From: Zhongshania marina
Lineage (GTDB): Bacteria > Pseudomonadota > Gammaproteobacteria > Pseudomonadales > Spongiibacteraceae
Reading direction: 5' to 3'
Assembly (NCBI RefSeq): GCF_002915595.1
Contig: NZ_PQGG01000040.1
Span: 62,001 to 126,000 of the forward strand
DNA length: 64,000 bases
Of the stretch, positions 24,364 to 32,299 are shown one piece after another. A program made the position numbers and the translations under genes. Below the pieces are notes generated by a model, which did no database searches, was not told the DNA's origin, and saw only the letters and a program-made list of their open reading frames with translations. Numbering within the stretch: the first letter of the stretch is position 1; the number at the start of each line of letters is the position of its first letter.

Positions 24364-26357
24364 TTCAAATTCCATTTAACTTCTAGGTAAGCGTTTCGCG
24401 GCTGAATGGGAAGATACTGGGAATCGCCAGCATCGCTAATATTGTTTAGCCCAACGGCCAGCTCAAAAGGTGCAAAGCCCTTCCACGCAGCGCGAGCGTC
24501 TAGCAGGGTGTAAGCCTCGGCTTCGCCAGCACCGGTAGGCGGGCCGCCTGCGTCTAGCTCTACACCAAAAGTTCGCGAGTCGGTCCATGTGCCGCGCAGA
24601 GCCAAGTAATAGCGCTGAGTATCCCAAGCCAATGCCAAGTTAGCTCGCTGCTTAGGCCTGCCTGACAGCTCTTCGCCGGTGGCCTTGTCTTCACTCCATA
24701 AATAGCCGTAGCCAAATTGCAAATTGAATTCCGGTAGGATCTCTGGCTGCCATGCCCACTGCATATCTAGGCCCATAAGACTGGCGCGAGACACATTGCG
24801 ATAGCTGAAAATCATGGAAGGCGTTGTTGCGACTTGAATAATATCTATTAAATCTTCAACTTCGTTGTTGTAGGCAGAAATAGAAACGCTGTGCTGTGGC
24901 GATGGCAGCCAGCTCAGGCCAAAATTAAATCCCGTACTGCTTTCGGGCTTTAAATCGAGATTACCCTCTACACGATAGCCCACCGAAGGATTATCAAAAC
25001 GCAATAACAGTTCTCGAAAACTCGGCGGGCGATAACCTTGACCGTAACCGACACGCGTAAAAAGGGTGTCACTGATATCGTAGCGCATGGCAAGTTTAGG
25101 CGAGAGCTGATCACCAAATTGTGAATCTCGGTCGAGCCTCAACCCCGGCACCAAATGTAATCGCCCGTCAGCTAATTGAAGATCATCTTGAATATAAACC
25201 GCTTGGCGATCCCGCTCAGCCACCTGCCCCAAACGGTCGGCATCTAATTCTTCAATCTGAAATTCGGCACCGACAGAAAGTAAATGTTCGCCAAATAATG
25301 TATTTAATACCGATGGCGAAATATCCCATTGCAAGCCTGCGGACATCAGCTCATTAACAGTTTCTTCGTCTATGGTATTGTCATTACTGCCAATCTGATC
25401 TTGCAAAAATTGGTCGTAATAGCGGTTGTAATAAAAATCCACGGTTAGAGTGCTATTTTCCAAGCTCATTTTCGGCCGTACACCCAAACGAGTTTCTTCA
25501 ATTTGTTTATAGGTTTTATAAACTGCGCCGCCGGTGCCGCCATCATTGCGCTCGGTATCATCTAAGGAATACGCGAGGTCAAAATCGACACCAAATTGCT
25601 CATTCGCTTGCCAATTACCACTCACGCCACCAAAAGTGGAATCGCCTACTACGCCGTCTTCGGCAATAGTGGATTTATCTAAATCAAAGCCATCTAAATG
25701 ACTATAGCCACCCGACAAAGACGCACTAAGGCTGTCGCCGTTTAAAGCCAGTTGCCCGAATACGTCTTGATTTCCCGCATCATCAGCACGCAAGATGAGC
25801 GCTCCTCCCTCTCCCTTACGCTGACTAATAATGTTCACCACGCCGCCCAAGGCATCGCCACCATAAAGCGCAGACGACGGCCCTTTTACAATTTCGATAC
25901 GCTCAATGTCAGCAACATGAAGCCGACTTAAATCAATGGCACCGTTTATTCGGCCAATCATGCGACGGCCATTCACTAAAATAAGCACATGCTCTGAAGA
26001 CAAACCTTGAATTTGAATAGCTGAGCCGCGCCCCGCTGCACGGTTTGCGTAAACGCCACCCTCACGCTCAAGTAGCTCAGCAACATCTCGGGCACCGGAC
26101 CGTGCAATTTGTGCAGCGTCAATTAACTGCACCTCTACTGGCGAATCGATTAATGAGTACGGTGTGCGGGTGCCCGTTACGACAACGGTTTCAATAAGAC
26201 GCTGATTATCCTTACGTGATGTATCGCTATTCACCACTGACTCACTCAGTGCTACCGCGTAGTTTGCGTGGAGCAGCACTGAACTTAGCGCAATATAAGT
26301 AGCTAGCTGCAAACTTGGCTTTAGCCAATACGCTAAGGTGCCACTGGACGTCTTCAT
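24360..26357 (-). CDS. TonB-dependent outer-membrane receptor, HmuR-like heme receptor
   Basis: The 665-residue receptor has a signal peptide, a TonB box region (LIETVVVTGTRTPY), a plug with VQLIDAAQIARSGARDVAEL, IEIVKGPSSALYGGDALGGV and a 22-strand barrel region. The segment GYRPPSFRELLL...NLDLKPES corresponds to the FRAP and NPDL boxes conserved in heme receptors. It does not end in Phe but in EVKWNLK. The next gene encodes the HmuY-like lipoprotein with an ATGA overlap, then heme oxygenase and DUF454. A Fur box overlaps its promoter. The context makes heme or hemoprotein the likely ligand. A hmuR symbol would be reasonable but is not proven. Confidence 0.9.
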   Translation of the reverse strand: MKTSSGTLAYWLKPSLQLATYIALSSVLLHANYAVALSESVVNSDTSRKDNQRLIETVVVTGTRTPYSLIDSPVEVQLIDAAQIARSGARDVAELLEREGGVYANRAAGRGSAIQIQGLSSEHVLILVNGRRMIGRINGAIDLSRLHVADIERIEIVKGPSSALYGGDALGGVVNIISQRKGEGGALILRADDAGNQDVFGQLALNGDSLSASLSGGYSHLDGFDLDKSTIAEDGVVGDSTFGGVSGNWQANEQFGVDFDLAYSLDDTERNDGGTGGAVYKTYKQIEETRLGVRPKMSLENSTLTVDFYYNRYYDQFLQDQIGSNDNTIDEETVNELMSAGLQWDISPSVLNTLFGEHLLSVGAEFQIEELDADRLGQVAERDRQAVYIQDDLQLADGRLHLVPGLRLDRDSQFGDQLSPKLAMRYDISDTLFTRVGYGQGYRPPSFRELLLRFDNPSVGYRVEGNLDLKPESSTGFNFGLSWLPSPQHSVSISAYNNEVEDLIDIIQVATTPSMIFSYRNVSRASLMGLDMQWAWQPEILPEFNLQFGYGYLWSEDKATGEELSGRPKQRANLALAWDTQRYYLALRGTWTDSRTFGVELDAGGPPTGAGEAEAYTLLDARAAWKGFAPFELAVGLNNISDAGDSQYLPIQPRNAYLEVKWNLK

Positions 26358-26452
26358 GGGTTTCTCTTACATAGAATGCGTGTGTGTAAATTCTTTACTT
26401 GCGCCGAGCTAAAGTGCGCCCTATTGACTAGCGGCTTGGCCAGTAAGTCACA

Positions 26453-26482
26453 ATAGTAAACGACAATGATTGTCATTATCAA
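26453..26482 (-). promoter_or_regulatory. Sigma-70 promoter of the heme operon
   Basis: On the minus strand TTGATA (complement of 26477-26482) and TACTAT (complement of 26453-26458) are 18 bases apart, about 95 bases upstream of the receptor start. The Fur box covers the spacer and the -35. Confidence 0.7.
26462..26480. promoter_or_regulatory. Fur box between the heme operon and the DUF6607 gene
   Basis: On the minus strand the 19 bases read GATAATGACAATCATTGTC, matching 17 of 19 positions of the Fur consensus GATAATGATAATCATTATC. It overlaps the promoter elements of both divergent units, so iron-loaded Fur should repress both. Confidence 0.9.
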
Positions 26483-26499
26483 TAGCAACTGTTTACAAT
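26470..26499 (+). promoter_or_regulatory. Sigma-70 promoter of the DUF6607 gene
   Basis: TTGTCA (26470-26475) and TACAAT (26494-26499) with an 18-base spacer lie 42 bases before the ATG at 26541. The -35 lies inside the Fur box. Confidence 0.6.
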
Positions 26500-26540
26500 A
26501 GCGCTTTCTTGAAACGTAATTTGAATTAGGTAACAGGCAT

Positions 26541-27512
26541 ATGTTGCTCCGAATTTTTTTACTCCCGCTTGTCGCGTTCATCACGGGATGCACGATCAAC
26601 CCAAATACGCAGGCGGTGTTAAAAACTACCGATAAGGCTTCTATAAACAGCATTTCTTTTGAACAAGACCGCCAAGCGATACTCGCTATGCAGGGAGAAT
26701 ACCAAGTCCGTTTTCAATTTAATGAAACTGTGACTCTTGCGCCCAACTATGAAAAAAGGCCAGGCAAAGATACTGCGGCTTGGGAAACCGTCATCGTCAT
26801 CGCCGACGAGGGTGACTTCATCTCTCTTCAACATTTGCTACAAATGCAAGATGGCAATGTGATAAAGCACTGGCGTCAAGACTGGCATTATCAGGCGGAC
26901 GAGCGCTTGGAATTTGATGACGATCAAACATGGCGACTACAGTCGCTGCCTAAAAGCGAATCAAAAGGCAGATGGACACAATGCGTTTACGAAGTGTCTG
27001 ATGCGCCGCGCTACTGCGGCAGCGGCCGCTGGGAATATGAATTTGACACCCCAACTTGGACTTCCGACCGCAGCTGGCGACCACTGCCCCGCCGTGAATA
27101 CACTAGCCGCAATGACTACAACGCATTACGGGTTGTCAATCGCCACACTATTACCCCAGCTGGCTGGAGCCATGAACAAGACAATAGCAAAGTTCAGCGC
27201 AAGCAAAACCAAAACAGCAGTGCTTTAACTCGAGAATTTGGCTACAACAGCTATACCAAAACCACAGAAATGGATTTCTCACCAGCGTACAAATACTGGG
27301 AGAAAACCGCATCATTTTGGCAACGTGTACGCACGCAATGGGCGCAACTCATCACCGAAAATAATGGCATTAAATTGCTTACCGAAGTCGACGGCATGGC
27401 CATTATTATCCCAATGTTTGCACTCGCTGAAAGAGCCCAGCAAGGCGAAGAGATTAGTGACCAAGATATTGCCGATATTCTTGCTACGCACACTGCAGCG
27501 CCACGAGATTAA
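26541..27512 (+). CDS. DUF6607 family lipoprotein
   Basis: The 323-residue protein begins with a lipoprotein signal (MLLRIFLLPLVAFITGC, Cys at residue 17). It continues with blocks typical of DUF6607: AILAMQGEYQVRFQFNETV, VIKHWRQDWHYQ, GRWTQCVYEVSDAPRYCGSG, PLPRREYTSRNDYN, RHTITPAGWSHEQDN and GYNSYTKT. The family's role is unknown. It is divergent from the heme operon over a shared Fur box, so it should be expressed under iron limitation together with heme uptake. That context suggests an envelope-located part in heme or iron acquisition. A terminator follows. Confidence 0.88.
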   Translation: MLLRIFLLPLVAFITGCTINPNTQAVLKTTDKASINSISFEQDRQAILAMQGEYQVRFQFNETVTLAPNYEKRPGKDTAAWETVIVIADEGDFISLQHLLQMQDGNVIKHWRQDWHYQADERLEFDDDQTWRLQSLPKSESKGRWTQCVYEVSDAPRYCGSGRWEYEFDTPTWTSDRSWRPLPRREYTSRNDYNALRVVNRHTITPAGWSHEQDNSKVQRKQNQNSSALTREFGYNSYTKTTEMDFSPAYKYWEKTASFWQRVRTQWAQLITENNGIKLLTEVDGMAIIIPMFALAERAQQGEEISDQDIADILATHTAAPRD

Positions 27513-27526
27513 CAGCTAAATAAATC

Positions 27527-27562
27527 AGGCCTGAGAACTGAACCCTTATTTCAGGCCTTTAC
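27527..27562 (+). terminator. Probable terminator of the DUF6607 gene
   Basis: AGGCCTGA (27527-27534) pairs with TCAGGCCT (27551-27558) over a 16-base loop, followed by TT. It begins 15 bases after the stop. The T-run is weak. Confidence 0.55.
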
Positions 27563-27891
27563 AAGTGCTTATAAATTTCTGCCAAACCTCATTAAAATCC
27601 ATCCTGAAGTACGACGACGAACAACCCCATATCTCAGCCATAATCTCTTACGCCGTACTCAGTATCGAAGCTCCAATTGTACACCGAGGCCGCCCGGAGG
27701 CAGCGTAGCCTCGGGGGACTGGGGCGCCGACATAGCCTTCTCTAAACTGATAGGTTTCACTGATAGTCTTAGTTAGTGAGGTTTCTGCCTCCTAACCTTG
27801 TTGCGGTGCTTCTATGAAGATTCCTAAAGGAAATACATTCTGAAATTGCCACACCGAAGTTTGCACACCAGATCAATCTTAAGCCCGCTAG
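27563..27891. other. Non-coding stretch with a GC-rich inverted repeat
   Basis: No gene is visible. CCGAGGC (27684-27690) and GCCTCGG (27708-27714) form a 7-bp hairpin in a locally GC-rich patch that stands out from its surroundings. It could be part of an unannotated small RNA or a remnant; nothing in it lets me choose. Confidence 0.35.
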
Positions 27892-27921
27892 TTGCATTTA
27901 TGCTACCGCACAGAATACAAT
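27892..27921 (+). promoter_or_regulatory. Sigma-70 promoter of the fecI-like gene
   Basis: TTGCAT (27892-27897) and TACAAT (27916-27921) are separated by 18 bases. The -10 overlaps the start of the Fur box at 27919. Confidence 0.6.
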
Positions 27922-27937
27922 GAGATCGATTCTCATT
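27919..27937. promoter_or_regulatory. Fur box of the FecI/FecR/receptor set
   Basis: AATGAGATCGATTCTCATT is a perfect palindrome (7-bp arms AATGAGA/TCTCATT). It has the AATGAGA...TCTCATT form common for Fur sites in pseudomonad-like bacteria, and it lies 30 bases before the sigma-factor start codon. Confidence 0.88.
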
Positions 27938-27967
27938 TGCGACAAGTAACCTCTTCAGGAATATAAC

Positions 27968-28477
27968 GTGTCAGGCAGCGAGTTAGCTCACACAAGCGAT
28001 ATCCAGCATTTGTACAGCAACCATCACGGCTGGCTGCGGGGCTGGCTGCGCTCGCGGCTGGGTTGTTCAGAGACAGCCGCCGATCTGACCCAAGACACCT
28101 TTGTTAAAGTGCTATTGCGGGATACCAGCACAACGCCTCTTCGTGAACCCCGCGCCTACCTCACGCATATCGCCCGCTCGCTGATGATTAATCATTGGCG
28201 TCGTCGAGACATCGAACAGGCCTATTTACAGACACTGATGCTGTTACCGGAGCCAGAATCGCCTTCGCCAGAGCATCAAGAACTGATACTTGAAACCCTT
28301 TATGAGATTGATGCGGCACTCGACAGTTTGCCCAGCGACGTTAGACAGGCGTTTTTATTAGCACAACTGGAGGGCATGAAGTATCGCGATATTGCTGCCC
28401 GCCTAGCAGTGTCTGAAATCACCATTAAGCGATACATCAAGCGCGCACTGGTTCAATGCATGCTGGTCATGGAGTAA
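27968..28477 (+). CDS. FecI-type ECF sigma factor
   Basis: The 169-residue protein has region 2 (WLRGWLRSRLGCSETAADL, then DLTQDTFVKVLL, AYLTHIARSLMINHWRRRD) and region 4 (LPSDVRQAFLLAQLEGMKYR, with DIAARLAVSEITIKRYIKRA) of iron-starvation sigma factors. It starts with GTG after AGGA. It directs RNA polymerase to a receptor promoter when released by its FecR partner. The FecR-like gene starts 6 bases downstream and the receptor with an STN signalling domain follows, giving a complete cell-surface signalling set. A Fur box overlaps its promoter, so expression is expected only in iron limitation. Confidence 0.93.
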   Translation: MSGSELAHTSDIQHLYSNHHGWLRGWLRSRLGCSETAADLTQDTFVKVLLRDTSTTPLREPRAYLTHIARSLMINHWRRRDIEQAYLQTLMLLPEPESPSPEHQELILETLYEIDAALDSLPSDVRQAFLLAQLEGMKYRDIAARLAVSEITIKRYIKRALVQCMLVME

Positions 28478-28483
28478 GCGGCA

Positions 28484-29434
28484 ATGTCTATCACCCTAGA
28501 GCGGAAAGTACTTGAAGAAGCAGCGGACTGGCTGATAAAAATGCAAGAGGACCTTATGGACGATGCCGAGATAAACCGCTTTAAACAATGGTTAGCACTT
28601 AGCAATGCCCACCGCCTAGCATGGCAGCGCGCCGAAAAAATTACTACCAAACTCGGCACCTTACCGCCTTCAATAGGCATGGCTACTTTGGATCGCCCAA
28701 GCAAACCAGAGCGCCGTGAAGCGGTCGCCAAACTTGCCTTATTTATCGCCGCCGCTCCCGTAGGCTGGAGTGTTTGGGACATCACCCATAAACAGCTTCA
28801 TATTGCTGACTACCGCACCCGCGTGGGCGAACAACAAAAAGTGACCATTGCCGATGGATCGCAAATCACCCTGAATACCGACACGGCCATCGATGTGTCA
28901 TTCAGTAATGAGCAGCGTTTGATTATGTTGCGCAAAGGCGAAATTTATATAGAAACCAGCCATCGGAACGACCCTCGTCCATTTCTAGTTAGCAGTGTAC
29001 AGGGACAATTACGCGCTCTAGGCACCCGTTTTAGCGTGCGCCAATTTACCAACACCAGCCACTTAGCCGTACTCAAAGGTGCCGTCGAAGTCACTCCAGC
29101 TAACGGCCCTGCAGTGGTAATCACTGCAGGGCAACAAACCACATTTGACGCCCTTCAAACCGATAATATTATTCCTGCAGACGACCTGAGCGCCGCGTGG
29201 ACTAATGGCATGCTTATGGCCGATGCCATGCCATTGCAAACTCTATGTGATGACTTAAGCCGTTTTCGTAATAGCCGCCTGCGGGTAGAGCCAGCCATTG
29301 CCAACTTAGCGGTGTCTGGCGCATTCCCTCTTAGCGACACCAACAAAGCCCTAGACATGCTCGCGGCCACCTACCCTATCACCGTCAACAAAGCCTTGTT
29401 TGGTTATATGACAACACTTTCGCCTAAAGACTAG
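28484..29434 (+). CDS. FecR-type anti-sigma factor
   Basis: The 316 residues show the FecR architecture. A cytoplasmic N-terminal part contains EEAADWLIKMQEDLMDDAEI, LSNAHRLAWQRAE and the sigma-binding Trp residues. A membrane segment follows near residues 85-103 (LALFIAAAPVGWSVWDIT). The periplasmic FecR domain has VTIADGSQITLNTDTAIDV and RLIMLRKGEIYIETSH, then FLVSSVQGQLRALGTRFSV. The C-terminal part resembles an STN-like fold (LDMLAATYPITV) that contacts the receptor signalling domain. It is cotranscribed with the FecI-like gene and transmits ligand occupancy of the receptor to the sigma factor. Confidence 0.92.
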   Translation: MSITLERKVLEEAADWLIKMQEDLMDDAEINRFKQWLALSNAHRLAWQRAEKITTKLGTLPPSIGMATLDRPSKPERREAVAKLALFIAAAPVGWSVWDITHKQLHIADYRTRVGEQQKVTIADGSQITLNTDTAIDVSFSNEQRLIMLRKGEIYIETSHRNDPRPFLVSSVQGQLRALGTRFSVRQFTNTSHLAVLKGAVEVTPANGPAVVITAGQQTTFDALQTDNIIPADDLSAAWTNGMLMADAMPLQTLCDDLSRFRNSRLRVEPAIANLAVSGAFPLSDTNKALDMLAATYPITVNKALFGYMTTLSPKD

Positions 29435-29545
29435 GTAAAAAAAATCGCTCTACTTTTTTAACGCAAGCTACCATTCGCAGCTAATTTAGAAATATATAAA
29501 ATTATTTTTCCTAATGCTGATACTTTCTCCGTTTTCACTTGGCAA

Positions 29546-29580
29546 GGTAAGTACAGAACATATTGATTACTGCACTTACC
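29546..29580 (+). promoter_or_regulatory. Hairpin in the 5' leader of the STN receptor gene
   Basis: GGTAAGTACAG (29546-29556) pairs with CTGCACTTACC (29570-29580), ten of eleven positions, over a 13-base loop. It ends just before the AAGGAA ribosome-binding site. It may affect translation or mRNA stability, or mark a small-RNA target. The FecI-dependent promoter should lie upstream of it, in the A/T-rich stretch 29490-29530. Confidence 0.4.
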
Positions 29581-29593
29581 ACAAGGAAACACC

Positions 29594-31789
29594 ATGCGCC
29601 CCTTCACCCACGCTGCTTTAACTCGACCATTGCTATGCGCGCTGGCGCTTGCTTGCGCCACAGCTACTTTTGCGGACACCGCAACTCAAGCCCAACATTA
29701 TGAGCTAGCAGCAGGTCCGCTTGGCCGAAATTTATCCCTTATCGCCACCCAAAACGGCATCCCCCTCGCCTTTGATCCTGCATTAACTCAAGGCCTGCAA
29801 AGCCCTGCGCTCGACGGAAACTACACCCCGCAACAGGTATTGAACTTACTGATCGAAGGCAGCGGTTTAAAATTGATTCAAAAGGAAGATGGCAGTTACA
29901 CACTTGAAAAAAGCCAAAATTTAACAAGTTTGCCTGCCGTAAAAATCAGCGCATCGTCAATCAACTCACCACAAACATCCTTAGATTACAGCCGAGATGA
30001 ACTTAATGCGGTGCAACCCCGTGACGTAAAGGAGCTATTCAAAAAAGACGCCGCAGTCGCTGTTGGCGGATCAATTCCCGTCAATCAGAAAGTATATGTA
30101 CGTGGTGTTGAAGAAACCGCAATGGCGGTCAGCATTGACGGCGGCCGCCAGAACAATAAGGTATTTCACCACAATGCCACCAACTTGATTGACCCATCAC
30201 TACTCAAAGCGGTACGTGCTTCTGCGGGTGTTGCCGCCGCCGATGATGGCCCGGGCGCGATCGGCGGTAGCTTGGTATATGAAACCGTCGATGTAGAAGA
30301 CTTGCTATCCCCGCAACGTAATTTTGGTGGCTTTGTTGATGGTCGCTACAGCTCCAACGGCGATCAGCTTACTACCGGCGCTTCCATATACGGCCGCAAC
30401 AGCGGTTTTGAAGCACTGTTCTATCTGAATCATACCAACGGAGACGATTACGAAGATGGCGAAGGTGACACCGTGCGCTTTACCGAGCCAGGCTTACTCA
30501 GCAAATTAAGCAAAGTCGCCTATGAGGATGAACAGGTAGGTCGTTTTGAACTATCGATGGAAAACGTAAACGATGAATCTCAGCGCCCTTACCGCGCTAA
30601 CTTTGTTGGTTTAACTGTGGGCCGTCCCGTGCCGGAATCTCGTGTCTATGACCTGACGCGAGAGAGTCTCAATTTCAACTACAGCCGAGACACCGCGCAA
30701 GGCTTGTGGAACCCAAGTGTGACAATTGCTAGTGGCGAAACCGAACTAGAAACCCGTGAAGTTCCGTTGGATGATCCGACCGCCCTTATTGTTTACACAG
30801 GCATTACCGAAAGTCAGTCCATGACCGTTAAAAACACCTTTTACACACGCTTCGGCGAAATTGTTGCAGGCGTAGATCACTACGACGACAGCGCTATTTT
30901 CAGATACGAAGGCGATCCAGACTTAGAAGAACAAGCAGAAAATTTGGGCGTCTTTATTCAAATGCGTCAGACTATCGGTGAGCAGTTAAATCTTTCCTAC
31001 GGCATACGTCATGATCAGCAAGACTTCACAGGTACTGACGGCTCGAGTCACGATGACTCTGGCACCAGTGGCAATATTGCCGCCGACTACCAAATTAACG
31101 ACTACCTCACCGCCAAAGCAGCTTACGCCCAAGTATGGGGTGGCGTCGCACTAGCAGAGAACTTCATTCTTAACGGTGGCTGGAGCTATGACAATATCAA
31201 AGCGGTAGAAGCTGAAAACTACAGCTTTGCCCTTCGCACACTAGTTGGTGGTGCTTTTGCGGAAGCAACCTTATACCAAACCGATATTGAAAATGGTCGC
31301 ACACCATCCTACGGTGGAGGCCCTGATTTGGCCGCCAACTTTAAAATTGATGGCTACGATATTGTGGTCGGCTTCCTCGGTCAGCGAGGCGAGATCACAA
31401 TGAAATACGCCAATATTGAATCCGAAATGGACGGCATAGTAGCCAGCTCATACGATGGTAATTACTTCACCGTACCCTTGGGCGAAATCATCACCATTAG
31501 CGGTACACTAAATCTATCTCAGGTTCCTGTGACCTTAGGAATGGATGCCGAATTTGCCCTAGAAAATGATGCCGTCGAAGACAGCGGCGCAAAACAAGAT
31601 AGCTACACGGTTGTTAACGCCTACGTGAATTACGCGGCGACTGATAATCTAAACCTACGGCTGTCCATAGACAATCTAACTGATGAGTCTTACACAGACA
31701 GAGCAAGCTATGGGCAGGAATTCACTACCGTTAAAACGCTTTTAGAACCGGGACGGTCGATCATATTAAGCGCACGCCTTGGCTTTTAA
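29594..31789 (+). CDS. TonB-dependent receptor with STN signalling domain (FecA-type transducer)
   Basis: The 731-residue receptor has a signal peptide ending in ATATFA. An STN domain covers about residues 35-108 (YELAAGPLGRNLSLIATQNG, QGLQSPALDGNYTPQQVLNL). The plug has VYVRGVEETAMAVSIDGGR and DGPGAIGGSLVYET, and the barrel ends ILSARLGF with terminal Phe. The STN domain is what signals through FecR to FecI, so this receptor should induce its own synthesis when its ligand is present. The plug and the HHN motif resemble receptors for heme or ferric siderophores; I cannot assign the ligand. The gene is 160 bases after fecR, with room for its own ECF-dependent promoter. Confidence 0.93.
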   Translation: MRPFTHAALTRPLLCALALACATATFADTATQAQHYELAAGPLGRNLSLIATQNGIPLAFDPALTQGLQSPALDGNYTPQQVLNLLIEGSGLKLIQKEDGSYTLEKSQNLTSLPAVKISASSINSPQTSLDYSRDELNAVQPRDVKELFKKDAAVAVGGSIPVNQKVYVRGVEETAMAVSIDGGRQNNKVFHHNATNLIDPSLLKAVRASAGVAAADDGPGAIGGSLVYETVDVEDLLSPQRNFGGFVDGRYSSNGDQLTTGASIYGRNSGFEALFYLNHTNGDDYEDGEGDTVRFTEPGLLSKLSKVAYEDEQVGRFELSMENVNDESQRPYRANFVGLTVGRPVPESRVYDLTRESLNFNYSRDTAQGLWNPSVTIASGETELETREVPLDDPTALIVYTGITESQSMTVKNTFYTRFGEIVAGVDHYDDSAIFRYEGDPDLEEQAENLGVFIQMRQTIGEQLNLSYGIRHDQQDFTGTDGSSHDDSGTSGNIAADYQINDYLTAKAAYAQVWGGVALAENFILNGGWSYDNIKAVEAENYSFALRTLVGGAFAEATLYQTDIENGRTPSYGGGPDLAANFKIDGYDIVVGFLGQRGEITMKYANIESEMDGIVASSYDGNYFTVPLGEIITISGTLNLSQVPVTLGMDAEFALENDAVEDSGAKQDSYTVVNAYVNYAATDNLNLRLSIDNLTDESYTDRASYGQEFTTVKTLLEPGRSIILSARLGF

Positions 31790-31804
31790 TAAGCTTCTTT
31801 ACTC

Positions 31805-31836
31805 TGACGAGATGGTATAAGCCTGCCGTCTCGTCA
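31805..31836 (+). terminator. Hairpin after the STN receptor gene
   Basis: TGACGAGA (31805-31812) and TCTCGTCA (31829-31836) form a perfect 8-bp stem 16 bases after the stop. It lacks a T-run, so it may be a weak or assisted terminator. Confidence 0.4.
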
Positions 31837-31849
31837 ATGCACTTTGCGA

Positions 31850-32220
31850 ATGGCGGATACTTCATCTCTAAGAAGACCGTGTAGCAACAGGTAGCCAAAG
31901 GCTCCGACAAACCACTAGATTACGAAAAACTTGTGACCACAATAAAGAATACTTTTGGCAGCATAGATGTACTTGTAAATGCGGCTGGGAGCTTCACCTG
32001 GGAAAAATTTAACGACGGCGAGTTTTCCAGCTGGGATCGTATGTTTAGATTGAATTTACTAAGCGCAGTATCAATGAGCGAAGCAGCACTGGGCGTAATA
32101 AAACAAAGCCGCCTCGCCTTGCCGGAAACAACCTCTAGTAGCTGGATAAAACCAAACGCCACTGCTGACGTGATTGCGTTTTTATCGTCAGATGCGCACG
32201 ATCAATATCTGGGGCGCTAA
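31850..32220 (+). pseudogene. Remnant of a short-chain dehydrogenase gene
   Basis: Translation shows DYEKLVTTIKNTFGSIDVLV followed by NAAGSF, the NNAG region of an SDR, and at the end ADVIAFLSSDAHDQYLGR, the usual SDR C-terminal stretch. The middle third, including the catalytic Ser and YxxxK, is missing, and an in-frame TAG lies at 31882. The longest open part runs from a GTG at 31933 to 32220, 95 residues. With no catalytic residues it cannot be a working SDR. It is a degraded, internally deleted gene between two TonB receptor genes. Confidence 0.7.
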
Positions 32221-32299
32221 CCCTAGTTCCAAAAGGCGGATCGTTTTGTATGAAACATTAGTTACTAACAAGAAATTGGTGCTCCGCACTGGGCTTAAA

